Source: an uncultured Pseudomonadota bacterium
GTDB taxonomy: Bacteria; Pseudomonadota; Gammaproteobacteria; Steroidobacterales; Steroidobacteraceae
Direction of reading: 5' to 3'
NCBI GenBank assembly: GCA_903927005.1
Contig: CAIYLH010000095.1
Location: 1 to 36,184 of the forward strand
Length of the DNA stretch: 36,184 bases
Shown: positions 1 through 7,722 of the stretch, in pieces
Numbering within the stretch: the first letter of the stretch is position 1
Layout: every line of letters starts with the position of its first letter
Position numbers and translations under genes: made by a program
Notes under the pieces: generated by a model
The model's input: only the letters and a program-made list of their open reading frames with translations
Database searches by the model: none
Told to the model about the DNA's origin: nothing

Positions 1-332
1 AGCGCCAATCTGGGCGCGGGCGCGGGCGCGGGCGGGCGTGGCGGTTCTGTGCGCGGTTGCCGCCGGTAGCCCGGCTTGTTGTGGCAGTAGGCTGCTGGCA
101 GGCCCGCCACGATTGGCGCCAGTGTCGCGCGCTATGCGGGTGAATTTCGCGGTCTTGCCGCGGCGTTCTTCCGGTCCAAAACGGCCGCCTCTTGGTAGCC
201 TGGCTAGGGGCGTAAAATGTCGCCACACGGCGACGAATTGGCGAAGTTTTCCCGTGATGAGCGAATTTGTGAGCAGAGAATCATTTTGCAGTGCGTTGGC
301 GCGTTGACAGTCTGAATCGCCCATGCGAGCTT
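1..332. other. Non-coding left edge with GC hexamer repeats
   Basis: I see no convincing gene here. Open frames exist, but their translations look like GC-driven noise. Three tandem GGGCGC hexamers and a degenerate fourth copy lie at 12-35. A 9-bp inverted repeat (GCGCCAATC at 2-10, GATTGGCGC at 111-119) encloses them. A TTGACA hexamer occurs at 304-309, but no good -10 box lies 16-18 nt downstream, so I do not call a promoter. The segment presumably holds the promoter of the leader RNA that follows. Confidence 0.4.
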
Positions 333-428
333 TACAGAATCTGCTAGGGCAAACCCGTCGTGAGGTGGGTGCGCAAAGCTACTGGTCCGTAAAAGTGCGG
401 ATAGTGGTGCTATCGCGAGTGGTGACCG
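333..428 (+). ncRNA. Cyclic-di-GMP-I (GEMM-I) riboswitch aptamer
   Basis: What is seen: the block AGGGCAAACC at 346-355, a short P2 hairpin (ACCC paired with GGGT) closed by the GNRA tetraloop GTGA at 360-363, then GCGCAAAGC at 371-379, a second hairpin region with pairing CCG/CGG, and a terminal GGTGACCG at 421-428. This order matches the conserved core of class I c-di-GMP riboswitches (AGGGCAAACC, GNRA-capped P2, CGCAAAGC, P3, 3' closing segment), as known from Vibrio Vc2. The outer P1 pairing is not clear by eye, so the 5' limit is approximate. It lies about 80 nt before the start of the redoxin gene and is followed by an imperfect GC hairpin (about 444-482) with no U-tract. Control may therefore act at translation or by another route. 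It probably governs the following envelope-machine operon. Confidence 0.8.
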
Positions 429-443
429 GGGTCACTGCATGAT

Positions 444-482
444 CGCCGGTGCATCGTCGTGTTGTCTTGCGACATGCCGGCG
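444..482 (+). promoter_or_regulatory. Possible riboswitch expression-platform hairpin
   Basis: Imperfect inverted repeat between the aptamer and the ribosome binding site. The left arm is roughly GCCGGTGCATCGTCG and the right arm CGACATGCCGGC. No run of T follows, so it is not a classical intrinsic terminator. The SD-like AAAGGGG at 502-508 lies just beyond it. A role in switching is inference only. Confidence 0.3.
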
Positions 483-510
483 CCGCCCAGGGCATGGCAA
501 AAAGGGGTTT

Positions 511-1062
511 GTGGCGACGGTGTTACGACGTACGTTCGTGCAGGGATTCATGGCGGCCTTCACCTTGGCTGCGGCGCTGCTGTGCGCGTCGTGGCCGGCG
601 CTAGCGAGCGACGGCACGCCTACCCACCCGTTGCTCGGCCGCCCTGCGCCCGAACTGCTGCAGCGACTGGTTAGCGGCAAAGGTACCAACTTCCGGCTCT
701 CCGAGCACCGTGGCGAGGTTGTGTTGCTGGGTTTCTGGACCAGCTGGTGCGGGAGCTGCAGTGACTATCTGGGTCAACTGCGTCGACTTGATGAAACCTA
801 TGCTCGCGCCGGGCTGGTGGTCGCCGGGGTAAGTCTTGACGACGAGTCCGCACGTGCCGTGTCGGCATTGCGCTCCGCCGGCATCAAGTTTGCCAATGGC
901 GTCGATGTCGCTAAGGCCTACGGCCAGCGTTTTGCCGTCGACGATGTGCCGTTGTCGCTGTTGATTGATCGTGACGGCATCGTGCGCTACGTGCACGGTG
1001 CTCTAGACGGACCCGCTGATGCGGCGGTCCTTAAGGAAATCCGTCAGCTGCTAGACGAATAG
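511..1062 (+). CDS. TlpA/ResA-like exported thiol-disulfide redoxin
   Basis: Thioredoxin-fold protein of 183 aa, probably periplasmic. I chose the GTG at 511 because a purine-rich SD (AAAGGGG) sits just upstream and the product then starts with a basic stretch and a hydrophobic signal peptide ending in an ALA-S-type cleavage site (about residue 32). The upstream in-frame ATG at 439 overlaps the leader RNA and gives a poor N-terminus. The AhpC/TSA-redoxin-type domain follows, with the active site WCGSC (Cys80 and Cys83), the usual cis-Pro region VDDVPLSLLID and a beta-hairpin after it. Family members reduce or isomerise disulfides in the envelope. This one is the first gene behind the c-di-GMP aptamer and 171 nt before the next gene. 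Its target might be a component of the envelope complex, which is inference. Family assignment is firm; substrate unknown. Confidence 0.85.
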   Translation: MATVLRRTFVQGFMAAFTLAAALLCASWPALASDGTPTHPLLGRPAPELLQRLVSGKGTNFRLSEHRGEVVLLGFWTSWCGSCSDYLGQLRRLDETYARAGLVVAGVSLDDESARAVSALRSAGIKFANGVDVAKAYGQRFAVDDVPLSLLIDRDGIVRYVHGALDGPADAAVLKEIRQLLDE

Positions 1063-1085
1063 ACTTCCGGAGTTATTCATGGATA

Positions 1086-1121
1086 GTCCGCTCATCGCGG
1101 TTGCAGTGACTCATAGCGGAC
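1086..1121 (+). repeat. 7-bp inverted repeat in the gap after the redoxin gene
   Basis: GTCCGCT at 1086-1092 and AGCGGAC at 1115-1121 are perfectly complementary with a 22-nt loop. There is no T-tract. It may be an mRNA stem between the first and second genes of the block, or chance. Confidence 0.3.
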
Positions 1122-1233
1122 GATGCCCCGAGCGGCGCGCGTCGTCTGTCCGTTGCCGGTGCAATTTTCAGCAGCGTTGGTATGCCAAGTTTGGCGTGCA
1201 GCGGATATGCACATGAAAAAGAAGGTTCTGACG

Positions 1234-1839
1234 ATGCCTATCACCCGCAAGACCCCATTTTTGCTGCGCGTTGTCGCAGGCGCCGCCGCAATCGTGCTCG
1301 CAGTTGCGCTGTCGGCGACACAAGTCACCGCCGCCGAACAGGCGGCGCCGCCGTCTGACGCCGTGCCAGCTGCTGCGGTCGTCAGTGGCGACTTCAAGAG
1401 CTTGGACGGTGAGGTGCAGGGCCTCAAGAGGGAAGTCCTAGACCTGAATCGTGACCTGTTCGCGCTTGAGGAGGAGTTGCTGTTCCCGGCCAATACGCAG
1501 GTGGCGGTGTTCCTTTCACTAGACGTCGGCCAGTTCTTCGAGCTGGATGCGATCCAGCTGAAGGTCGATAACAAGGAAGTAGCTAACTACCTGTATACGG
1601 AGCGCGAGGTTGCGGCGCTCAACCGTGGCGGTGTGCATCGCGTCTACCTGGGAAATCTCAAGACCGGCAAGCACGAGCTAGTCGCCTTCTTTACTGGCAA
1701 GGGCCCGCATGCCCGCGACTACAAGCGTGGCGCGAACCTGCTCTTCGAGAAGGGTGTTGGGGCGAAGTACCTTGAACTGCGTATTTCCGATCGCCAGAGC
1801 GCACAGCAGCCCGAGTTCACGGTCAAGGAGTGGGAGTGA
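1234..1839 (+). CDS. Small exported coiled-coil protein of the ExbBD/TPR operon
   Basis: I do not recognise a named family. Of several in-frame starts I prefer ATG 1234, since AAGAAGG lies 8 nt upstream and the 201-aa product then begins with a clean signal peptide (basic RK near residues 5-6, hydrophobic stretch to about residue 29, cleavage near VTAAE). After an Ala/Pro-rich linker, residues about 53-83 are strongly heptad-like (LKREVLDLNRDLFALEEEL). The rest is a predicted beta-rich domain with a VYLGNLKTGKHELVAFF-type segment, which resembles a carbohydrate- or Ig-like fold only loosely. Its stop overlaps the start of the next TPR gene (GTGA), implying translational coupling. Location should be periplasmic. 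I infer a structural or adaptor part of the envelope machine; ATG 1207 and ATG 1213 are alternative starts. Confidence 0.75.
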   Translation: MPITRKTPFLLRVVAGAAAIVLAVALSATQVTAAEQAAPPSDAVPAAAVVSGDFKSLDGEVQGLKREVLDLNRDLFALEEELLFPANTQVAVFLSLDVGQFFELDAIQLKVDNKEVANYLYTEREVAALNRGGVHRVYLGNLKTGKHELVAFFTGKGPHARDYKRGANLLFEKGVGAKYLELRISDRQSAQQPEFTVKEWE

Positions 1840-3827
1840 GTCGAGTCGCGATGGCGACGCCCGGCCGTATCAAGGTAGGGGCTTGCGTACTGGCGTTCGC
1901 TCTGGCGCTGGTGCCTATGGCGTCGACCTCCAAGCCGACCGCCGAGAAATCCCTGGTCCCAAAGCCAGGACCTGGAGCGCTGCCGCCAGCGCCCGTACGT
2001 GACCTGTATTACGGCGATGTCCTGTTCTATTTTTACCAGGACGACTACTTCAACGCGCTGCTGCACCTGACGGCGGCGCAGGCCGCCAATCGCATTGCTC
2101 ATCAGGGCGAAGATGCCGAGTTGCTCCTCGGCGGACTCTACCTGTCGGTGGGCCAGCATCGCGAGGCCGGGGAGATCTTCGCCGAGGTTCTGGCCCGCAA
2201 GAATGTGCCCGCGCCGGTGCGCGACCGAGCCCGCTTCTTTCTCGGCAAAATCTGGTATCAGCGCGGCTATTTCGACAAGGCCCGTGAGGCGTTGCAGAAC
2301 GCTGGCAGCGGTGGCCTTACGCCCGCTATGGATGCCGAGCGGCAGATGCTGCTCGCCCAGTCGTTGCTGGCGCAGAAAAAATATTCTGAGGCAATCTCGG
2401 TCCTCGATCATTGGCAGGGCCCGGGCGTTTGGCAGGCCTACGCGCAGTTCAATCTGGGCGTTGCATTTGTGCGTAGCGGCCAGTTGGACGCCGGAGCGGC
2501 ATTGCTAGATAAGCTTGGCCAGACGGAGTCGACCAATCGCGAGGTCGACGCGCTGCGGGACAAGGCCAACCTCGCACTCGGCTACGCCTTGTTGCAGGCC
2601 AACCGCCCGTTGGAAGCACGTGCGCCTCTCGAACGCGTCAGGCTTGAGGGCCCGCAGTCGACGCGTGCGTTGCTGGGTGTCGGCTGGGCGGCCAGTGCGG
2701 CAAATCAGTATCGCGACGCGCTGGTGCCTTGGTTGGAACTGCACGGCCGTAACCTGCTCGATCCGGCAGTGCAGGAGAGCTACCTCGCGGTGCCGTATGC
2801 CTACGCAAAGCTTTCAGCCAACCGGCAGGCAGTTGACGCGTATGAGGCGGCAATCCGCGAATTCAGCGCGGAGACTAGCCGTCTGGACGAGTCGATCGCG
2901 GCGATTCGGAGCGGTGGTCTGCTAGAGGCGGTCCTGCGCAACGAAAAACCCGGCCAGATCGGCTGGACATCGCAGCTGGCGTCGTTGCCAGACGCGCCGG
3001 AATCCCGCTATCTCTACCATCTGCTTGCGCAGAATGAATTTCAGGAAGGCTTGAAGAACTTGCGTAGCCTCCGTCAGGTCGAGGGCAACCTGGACGGCTG
3101 GACGTCGAGCGTGGATGCCTTCGATGACATGCTCGCGACTCGTCGCGAGCGGTTTCGTACTAGGTTGCCTGCTGTTCTGGCCAAGCTGGACGGCGTTGAC
3201 GTGGAACAGTTGCAGCGACGCAGCACCGAAGCTGCATCGCGCGTGGTGGCTGCCGACAATGGCGCGGATTTCGGTGTTCTTGGAACGCCGCGCGAGCGCG
3301 CAATGTGGCGGCAGATAGAGCAGATGGAGGCCGCGCTCGCCAATGTCGCGCAGGCGGGTACTGAAGACGAAGAGGACGTAGAAAATCTTCGCGATCGGCT
3401 GCGCCTGGTGAAGGGTGCCCTGTACTGGCAGCTCAGTGACGGCTTCAAGGCCCGAGTCTGGGCCGCACGTAAGGGGCTGCGCGAGGTATCGCAGGGACTG
3501 AACGAGACCACCAAGCGATGGTCGCTGGTCAAGGAAGCGCGCGTGTCGGCGCCCGCCCGTACGGAAGAATTCGCAGCCCGCGTCGCTGCGCTGCGGCCAC
3601 GCATCGAGTCGGCGCATGGCAAGCTCGCCACGCTGCGGCAGAAGCAGGCTGATTTCCTCGCTGATATCGCCATCCGTGAGCTGCAGGCGCAGAAAGAACG
3701 ACTGACCAGTTACCTGCTGCAGGCGCGCTATTCGCTGGCCACCATTTACGACCGCGCAGCGGCTGGCGACGAATCGCGTCGTTCGGTGCCCCCCGCAGCC
3801 GCGGTAGATCCGGAGGGGTCGAAGTGA
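1836..3827 (+). CDS. Exported tetratricopeptide-repeat protein (about 663 aa)
   Basis: Start GTG 1836 is supported by AAGGAG at 1825-1830 and by the GTGA overlap with the preceding stop; GTG 1830 and ATG 1851 are possible. The N-terminus (about 30 residues) is a signal peptide. Residues about 50-330 contain repeated helical TPR-like units (for example AELLLGGLYLSVGQHREAGE and the AREAL/ALLQANRPLEARAPLER units), as in scaffolding lipoprotein-type TPR proteins. The C-terminal third is long, charged and helical, suggesting coiled coil (EQMEAALANVAQ, ATLRQKQADFLADI). It is coupled at its 3' end to the larger TPR gene by another GTGA overlap. Such paired TPR proteins next to AglR/Q/S-like genes occur in Glt/Nfs-type systems, where they assemble the periplasmic and outer-membrane part. 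The exact orthologue cannot be stated. Confidence 0.85.
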   Translation: MSRVAMATPGRIKVGACVLAFALALVPMASTSKPTAEKSLVPKPGPGALPPAPVRDLYYGDVLFYFYQDDYFNALLHLTAAQAANRIAHQGEDAELLLGGLYLSVGQHREAGEIFAEVLARKNVPAPVRDRARFFLGKIWYQRGYFDKAREALQNAGSGGLTPAMDAERQMLLAQSLLAQKKYSEAISVLDHWQGPGVWQAYAQFNLGVAFVRSGQLDAGAALLDKLGQTESTNREVDALRDKANLALGYALLQANRPLEARAPLERVRLEGPQSTRALLGVGWAASAANQYRDALVPWLELHGRNLLDPAVQESYLAVPYAYAKLSANRQAVDAYEAAIREFSAETSRLDESIAAIRSGGLLEAVLRNEKPGQIGWTSQLASLPDAPESRYLYHLLAQNEFQEGLKNLRSLRQVEGNLDGWTSSVDAFDDMLATRRERFRTRLPAVLAKLDGVDVEQLQRRSTEAASRVVAADNGADFGVLGTPRERAMWRQIEQMEAALANVAQAGTEDEEDVENLRDRLRLVKGALYWQLSDGFKARVWAARKGLREVSQGLNETTKRWSLVKEARVSAPARTEEFAARVAALRPRIESAHGKLATLRQKQADFLADIAIRELQAQKERLTSYLLQARYSLATIYDRAAAGDESRRSVPPAAAVDPEGSK

Positions 3828-6800
3828 CCAACCTCCGCACTGTCATTACCTCGATACTGATCGCTACGCTCGCAGCGGGGAACGCCGTTGCGGCAACCAA
3901 GCGACCATCGACCATCGCTGACCTGAAGGGCAGGGCGGTCGACGTGCGGCCGGATGACCCGGTGGATCCCAGTGCTGCCCGGGCGCGCGAAAATTACCAG
4001 CAGTTCCTCAGCCTCGATGGCGGCGATTCGTCGCTGCGCTCCGAGGCGATGCGGCGGTTGGGTGACCTCAAGCTCGAGGCTGGCGAGCTCGACCGTATCG
4101 AGCAGGATCTCGCGCAGGGCTCGCCGCTCGACACCCGTGATGCGATCATTCTCTACACGCGCTTGCTGGCTAACTACCCGGCATACGAGCGCAATGACGC
4201 GGTGTTGTACCAGTTGGCGCGCGCCTACGAGGCCGACCAGCAGTCCGACAAGGCGCTCGAGACACTGGGCTTGATGGTCGGCCGCTATCCGCGCAGCAAG
4301 TACGTTGACGAAGCGCAGTTCCGGCGCGGTGAAATTTTCTTCATGGCGCGTAATTGGGCTGAAGCTGAGTCCGCCTATGGGGCTGTGATTGCGTTTGGTG
4401 ACGCCTCCGATTTCTACGAGCAGAGCCTCTACAAGAACGGTTGGGCGCGTTTCAAGCGTGGTGAAACCGAAGGCGGTCTCGACTCGTTCTCCAAGCTTCT
4501 TGATCGTAAGCTGATGGATCGGCAAGGGCGGGAGCGCGATCTGGAAGGGTTCACCCGCCCGCAGCGTGAACTGGTCGAGGACACACTGCGGGTGTGTGCG
4601 ATCTCGTTTTCGTTCGAGGACGATGCCAAGGGAGTCGATCACTTTCTGGAGCGGCACGGGCCCAAGCCCTATGCGCACTTGCTCTATGCGACGCTGGGCG
4701 ACCTGTACATGAGTAAGGAGCGTTGGACGGATGCGGCTAACGCATACCGCGCCTTTGCCAAGCGGGAGCTCGATCATGAGCGTTCGCCGATGCTTCAGTC
4801 GCAGGCGATCGGCGCTTACAAGCGCGGTGGATTCACGTCACTGGTGCTCGATGGAAAGCGCGAGTACGTAGAGCGCTACGGCCTGGATTCCCCTTTCTGG
4901 GCTCACCGCAAGGCGGTTGAAGCACCATTGGTCGTGCAGGACCTCAAGCTCAATCTGCAGGATCTGGCCGCTTACTATCACGAGCAGGCGCAGACGACCA
5001 AGCAGGTAGTGGACTATCACGAGGCCGCTCGTTGGTACCGGGCCTATCTGAAGTCCTTTCCGGATGACAAAGACGGCGCGGCGACGAACTACCGCCTCGC
5101 CGATACGCTGTTCGAGAGCCACCAGTACGGCGACGCTGCGGCGGAGTACGAGCGAACTGCCTACGACTATCCGCAGGACGCCAAGTCTGCTGTCGCCGGT
5201 TACGCTGCGCTTGTCGCCTATGACAAGCATGAGCCGGAGCTCGAAGGCGAGCCACGCCTGAATTGGCATCTCGCTGGGCTGCAGAGCTCACTGCGTTTTG
5301 CGACGACCTTTCAGGATCATCCGGAGAGCGCCGCCGTGCTCGTGCGGACCGCACGCGAGGTGTTCGACGCGAAGGACTACCCCAAGGCGATCGACGTCGC
5401 TGACATCGTTTTGTCCCGTCGGCCGGCGGTCGACGTCGAGAAGCAGCGAACCGCCTGGACTGTGATCGCAAACTCACAGTTCGAGCTCGGTCAGTTCGAC
5501 AAAGCTGAGGGCGCCTACCTCCAGGTGCAGTCCCTTTTGCCGGCTGCGGATCTGCAGCGGCCGATTATCGACGAGCGGCTCGCGGCTTCCGTCTACAAGC
5601 AGGGTGAAGCGAAGCGCGGGGCTGGCGACAACGCATCGGCCGTGGATGACTTCCTGCGCGTCGCGAAGTTCGCGCCTAATGCGAAGATTCGCTCCACCGC
5701 GGACTATGATGCCGCGGCGTTGCTGATTGGCCTGAAGGACTGGACACGTGCGATCGCTGTTCTCGAGGACTTCCGCCGCAATTTCCCGAAGAGTGAGCTG
5801 CAGCCCGAGGTGACTCGGAAGCTCGCCGTTGCCTACAGTGAGGCCGATAGGCCGGGCGTCGCGGCGGCTGAGTTTGAGCGCATGGCGGAGGCTGCGGGCA
5901 CCGCACCGGATCTGCAGCGCGAAGCGCTGGCGCAGGCGGCCGCTCTGTACGAGAAGGCCGGCGACCTGGCGCGTACGGTCGCGACCCTCGAGCGGTACCT
6001 TAAGCGCTATCCGGCACCGTTCGATGCGGCCGTCGAGGCGCGCCAGAAGCTGGCTGATTTCGCCCGCCAACGCGGTGATCAGGCGCGCCGCTCGGCGCTG
6101 CTGGAGGAGATCGTTCACGTCGATCAGGCCGCCGGTGGCGGGCGTACTGATCGCAGCCGTTATCTGGCTGCGAAGGCGTCGTTGGAACTTGCGCTGCCGG
6201 CGCGCGATGCGTTCAACGCGGTACGCCTCGTGCTACCCCTCAAGAAGTCGCTGGAGGGTAAGCGTTCGGCGATGCAGAGGGCGCTTAAGGCGCTCGAGGC
6301 CGCTGACGCCTATGCGATAGCTGAGGTTTCAACCGGAGCGACCTTCGAGATGGCGGAGCTCTATCGCCACCTGGCCGCAGACCTGTTGAAGTCCGAGCGC
6401 CCGAAGAGCCTCAAGGGCGAGGAGCTCGAGCAGTACGACTTGCTGCTCGAGGAGCAGGCGTACCCGTTCGAGGAAAGAGCGATCGAGGTTCATCGTGTCA
6501 ACGCGGAGCGGGCCGCGCATGGAGTCTACGATGACTCGGTACGAGCGAGTTTCGTGGAACTCGCCAAGCTCAAGCCTGGCCGTTACGCCAAGTCCGAGGA
6601 CCACGAGGATCTGGCGATCGACATTAATGGAGCACCAGCCGGCGTGGCGACCAAGCCCGCGCCCCTGCCGGTCATGGTCCGGTTCCAGGAGGCCGTCGCC
6701 GTTGGCCACCGGGGGGATTTCGCGCGTGCGGAGGCCGAGTTCTCGGCGCTGATGGCGGAAACGAGCGTTTTGGCCGGACCTGCGTTGAATTTGGGAATCA

Positions 6801-7162
6801 TTCTTGCTCGATCGCAGCGTTGGGCTGAGGCCGAGACTGCGCTGATCGAGGCGATCCGCCGCAATGGCGCGCTGGCGGCCGGTTTCGACCAGCTCGGGTT
6901 GGTGCAGCGGGCGCAGGGCAAGTTCGAAGCCGCTGCTCGTTCTTATGAGCAGGCTGTTACGCTGGATGCTGATTCGGCCCGCATTCATAGAAATGCGGGT
7001 GTGCTATACGACCTGTACCTTGATCGCCCGGAAGAGGCGCTGGCGCACTTTGAACGGTCACAGGCGGCAGGGGGCGACGAGAAGCTCCTGGGTGTATGGA
7101 TTGCGGAACTGCGCCAGCGTGCCGCTGCCGCGCACAAGGCATCCAAGGCGGAGACCCCATGA
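3824..7162 (+). CDS. Large exported TPR protein (1112 aa)
   Basis: Start GTG 3824 has GGAGGGG 6 nt upstream and overlaps the previous stop (GTGA). The first 24 residues form a signal peptide ending near AVAAT. Almost the whole chain consists of TPR/Sel1-like helix pairs: units such as YPRSKYVDEAQFRRGEIFF near residue 155, YPQDAKSAVAGYAALVAYD near 450, and a canonical TPR set at about 955-1085 (LNLGIILARSQRWAEAETAL, then AGFDQLGLVQRAQGKFEAAA). Size and composition recall the giant TPR proteins of the Myxococcus gliding and sporulation machineries, such as AgmK/GltI, though it is much shorter than those. The last four bases overlap the next gene (ATGA). It is likely a periplasmic scaffold linking an inner-membrane motor to outer parts, which is inference from context. 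No enzymatic motif seen. Confidence 0.87.
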   Translation: MTNLRTVITSILIATLAAGNAVAATKRPSTIADLKGRAVDVRPDDPVDPSAARARENYQQFLSLDGGDSSLRSEAMRRLGDLKLEAGELDRIEQDLAQGSPLDTRDAIILYTRLLANYPAYERNDAVLYQLARAYEADQQSDKALETLGLMVGRYPRSKYVDEAQFRRGEIFFMARNWAEAESAYGAVIAFGDASDFYEQSLYKNGWARFKRGETEGGLDSFSKLLDRKLMDRQGRERDLEGFTRPQRELVEDTLRVCAISFSFEDDAKGVDHFLERHGPKPYAHLLYATLGDLYMSKERWTDAANAYRAFAKRELDHERSPMLQSQAIGAYKRGGFTSLVLDGKREYVERYGLDSPFWAHRKAVEAPLVVQDLKLNLQDLAAYYHEQAQTTKQVVDYHEAARWYRAYLKSFPDDKDGAATNYRLADTLFESHQYGDAAAEYERTAYDYPQDAKSAVAGYAALVAYDKHEPELEGEPRLNWHLAGLQSSLRFATTFQDHPESAAVLVRTAREVFDAKDYPKAIDVADIVLSRRPAVDVEKQRTAWTVIANSQFELGQFDKAEGAYLQVQSLLPAADLQRPIIDERLAASVYKQGEAKRGAGDNASAVDDFLRVAKFAPNAKIRSTADYDAAALLIGLKDWTRAIAVLEDFRRNFPKSELQPEVTRKLAVAYSEADRPGVAAAEFERMAEAAGTAPDLQREALAQAAALYEKAGDLARTVATLERYLKRYPAPFDAAVEARQKLADFARQRGDQARRSALLEEIVHVDQAAGGGRTDRSRYLAAKASLELALPARDAFNAVRLVLPLKKSLEGKRSAMQRALKALEAADAYAIAEVSTGATFEMAELYRHLAADLLKSERPKSLKGEELEQYDLLLEEQAYPFEERAIEVHRVNAERAAHGVYDDSVRASFVELAKLKPGRYAKSEDHEDLAIDINGAPAGVATKPAPLPVMVRFQEAVAVGHRGDFARAEAEFSALMAETSVLAGPALNLGIILARSQRWAEAETALIEAIRRNGALAAGFDQLGLVQRAQGKFEAAARSYEQAVTLDADSARIHRNAGVLYDLYLDRPEEALAHFERSQAAGGDEKLLGVWIAELRQRAAAAHKASKAETP

Positions 7163-7641
7163 TCCCTTCCAAGACGCTGCTGGCATTGATGGCGCTGACG
7201 GTGGCTGCGGCCGTGTCGGCGGTTGAAGCTCCGGCTCCCGCGCCGCAGGCAGAGCGTGCGGGCGCCGTGGACGTACTGCAGGCAGAGCCTGCCGTGCGGG
7301 CGCCCCTATCGGCCGCGCCTGCGCGCAAGGCCAAGGCAGGGCAGGCGGCTGCGGAGCGGCCGCCGGGCAGCGGGGCGCTTGATCGGCTGGATCTGGATCC
7401 GACGCAAATCACGGGCAATCGTGAGTTGCCTAAGGTCATGGTGATCGTGCCGTGGAAGCGGTCGGATATCGGGGATTTGGCGGGTCGACCGGGCAACAGC
7501 CTGATCGACGAGGTGCTGCAACCGGTGGACCGCGAGGTGTTCCGGCGTGAGGTGGCATATTACGATGCGCTGAGCCCGGATCGCCCGCGGGCCGAGACGA
7601 GCGTTAAAGCCCCGGCGTCAGTTTCCGGGCCTGAGAAGTAA
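7159..7641 (+). CDS. Small exported protein of unknown family
   Basis: The ATG at 7159 overlaps the preceding stop as ATGA, giving 160 aa; the open frame extends upstream into the TPR gene, but that extension is unlikely to be translated. Residues 1-22 form a signal peptide (hydrophobic LLALMALTVAAAVSA). A low-complexity Ala/Pro/Glu stretch follows to about residue 75. The conserved-looking C-terminal part carries KVMVIVPWKRSDIGDL and a helix VLQPVDREVFRREVAYYDAL. I recognise no domain. Translational coupling places it in the same complex as the TPR proteins. It is a candidate family-specific component of the ExbBD-driven machine. Confidence 0.75.
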   Translation: MIPSKTLLALMALTVAAAVSAVEAPAPAPQAERAGAVDVLQAEPAVRAPLSAAPARKAKAGQAAAERPPGSGALDRLDLDPTQITGNRELPKVMVIVPWKRSDIGDLAGRPGNSLIDEVLQPVDREVFRREVAYYDALSPDRPRAETSVKAPASVSGPEK

Positions 7642-7722
7642 TCGACGGTATTACTGACATAATTTAGGTGAAATTGGGTCGGCCCAGCCGGCACACGATC
7701 AGGATTCAACGGAGCACCGGAC
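7642..7722 (+). promoter_or_regulatory. Only sizeable gap inside the block, before the channel gene
   Basis: This 81-nt gap separates the TPR set from the ExbB-like gene. It contains an AT-rich stretch (GACATAATTTAGG, about 7656-7668) that could hold a -10 element, and a GGAG SD about 10 nt before the ATG at 7723. No clear -35 box is visible, so an internal promoter is only a possibility. Confidence 0.25.

Noticed and set aside
304-338. sigma-70 promoter with -35 TTGACA at 304-309
   Set aside because: No acceptable -10 hexamer at 16-18 nt, and the predicted start would fall inside the riboswitch core.
3746-4777. 343-codon minus-strand open frame opposite the large TPR gene
   Set aside because: It is a GC-driven shadow frame; the + strand TPR protein has a signal peptide, SD and coupled start.
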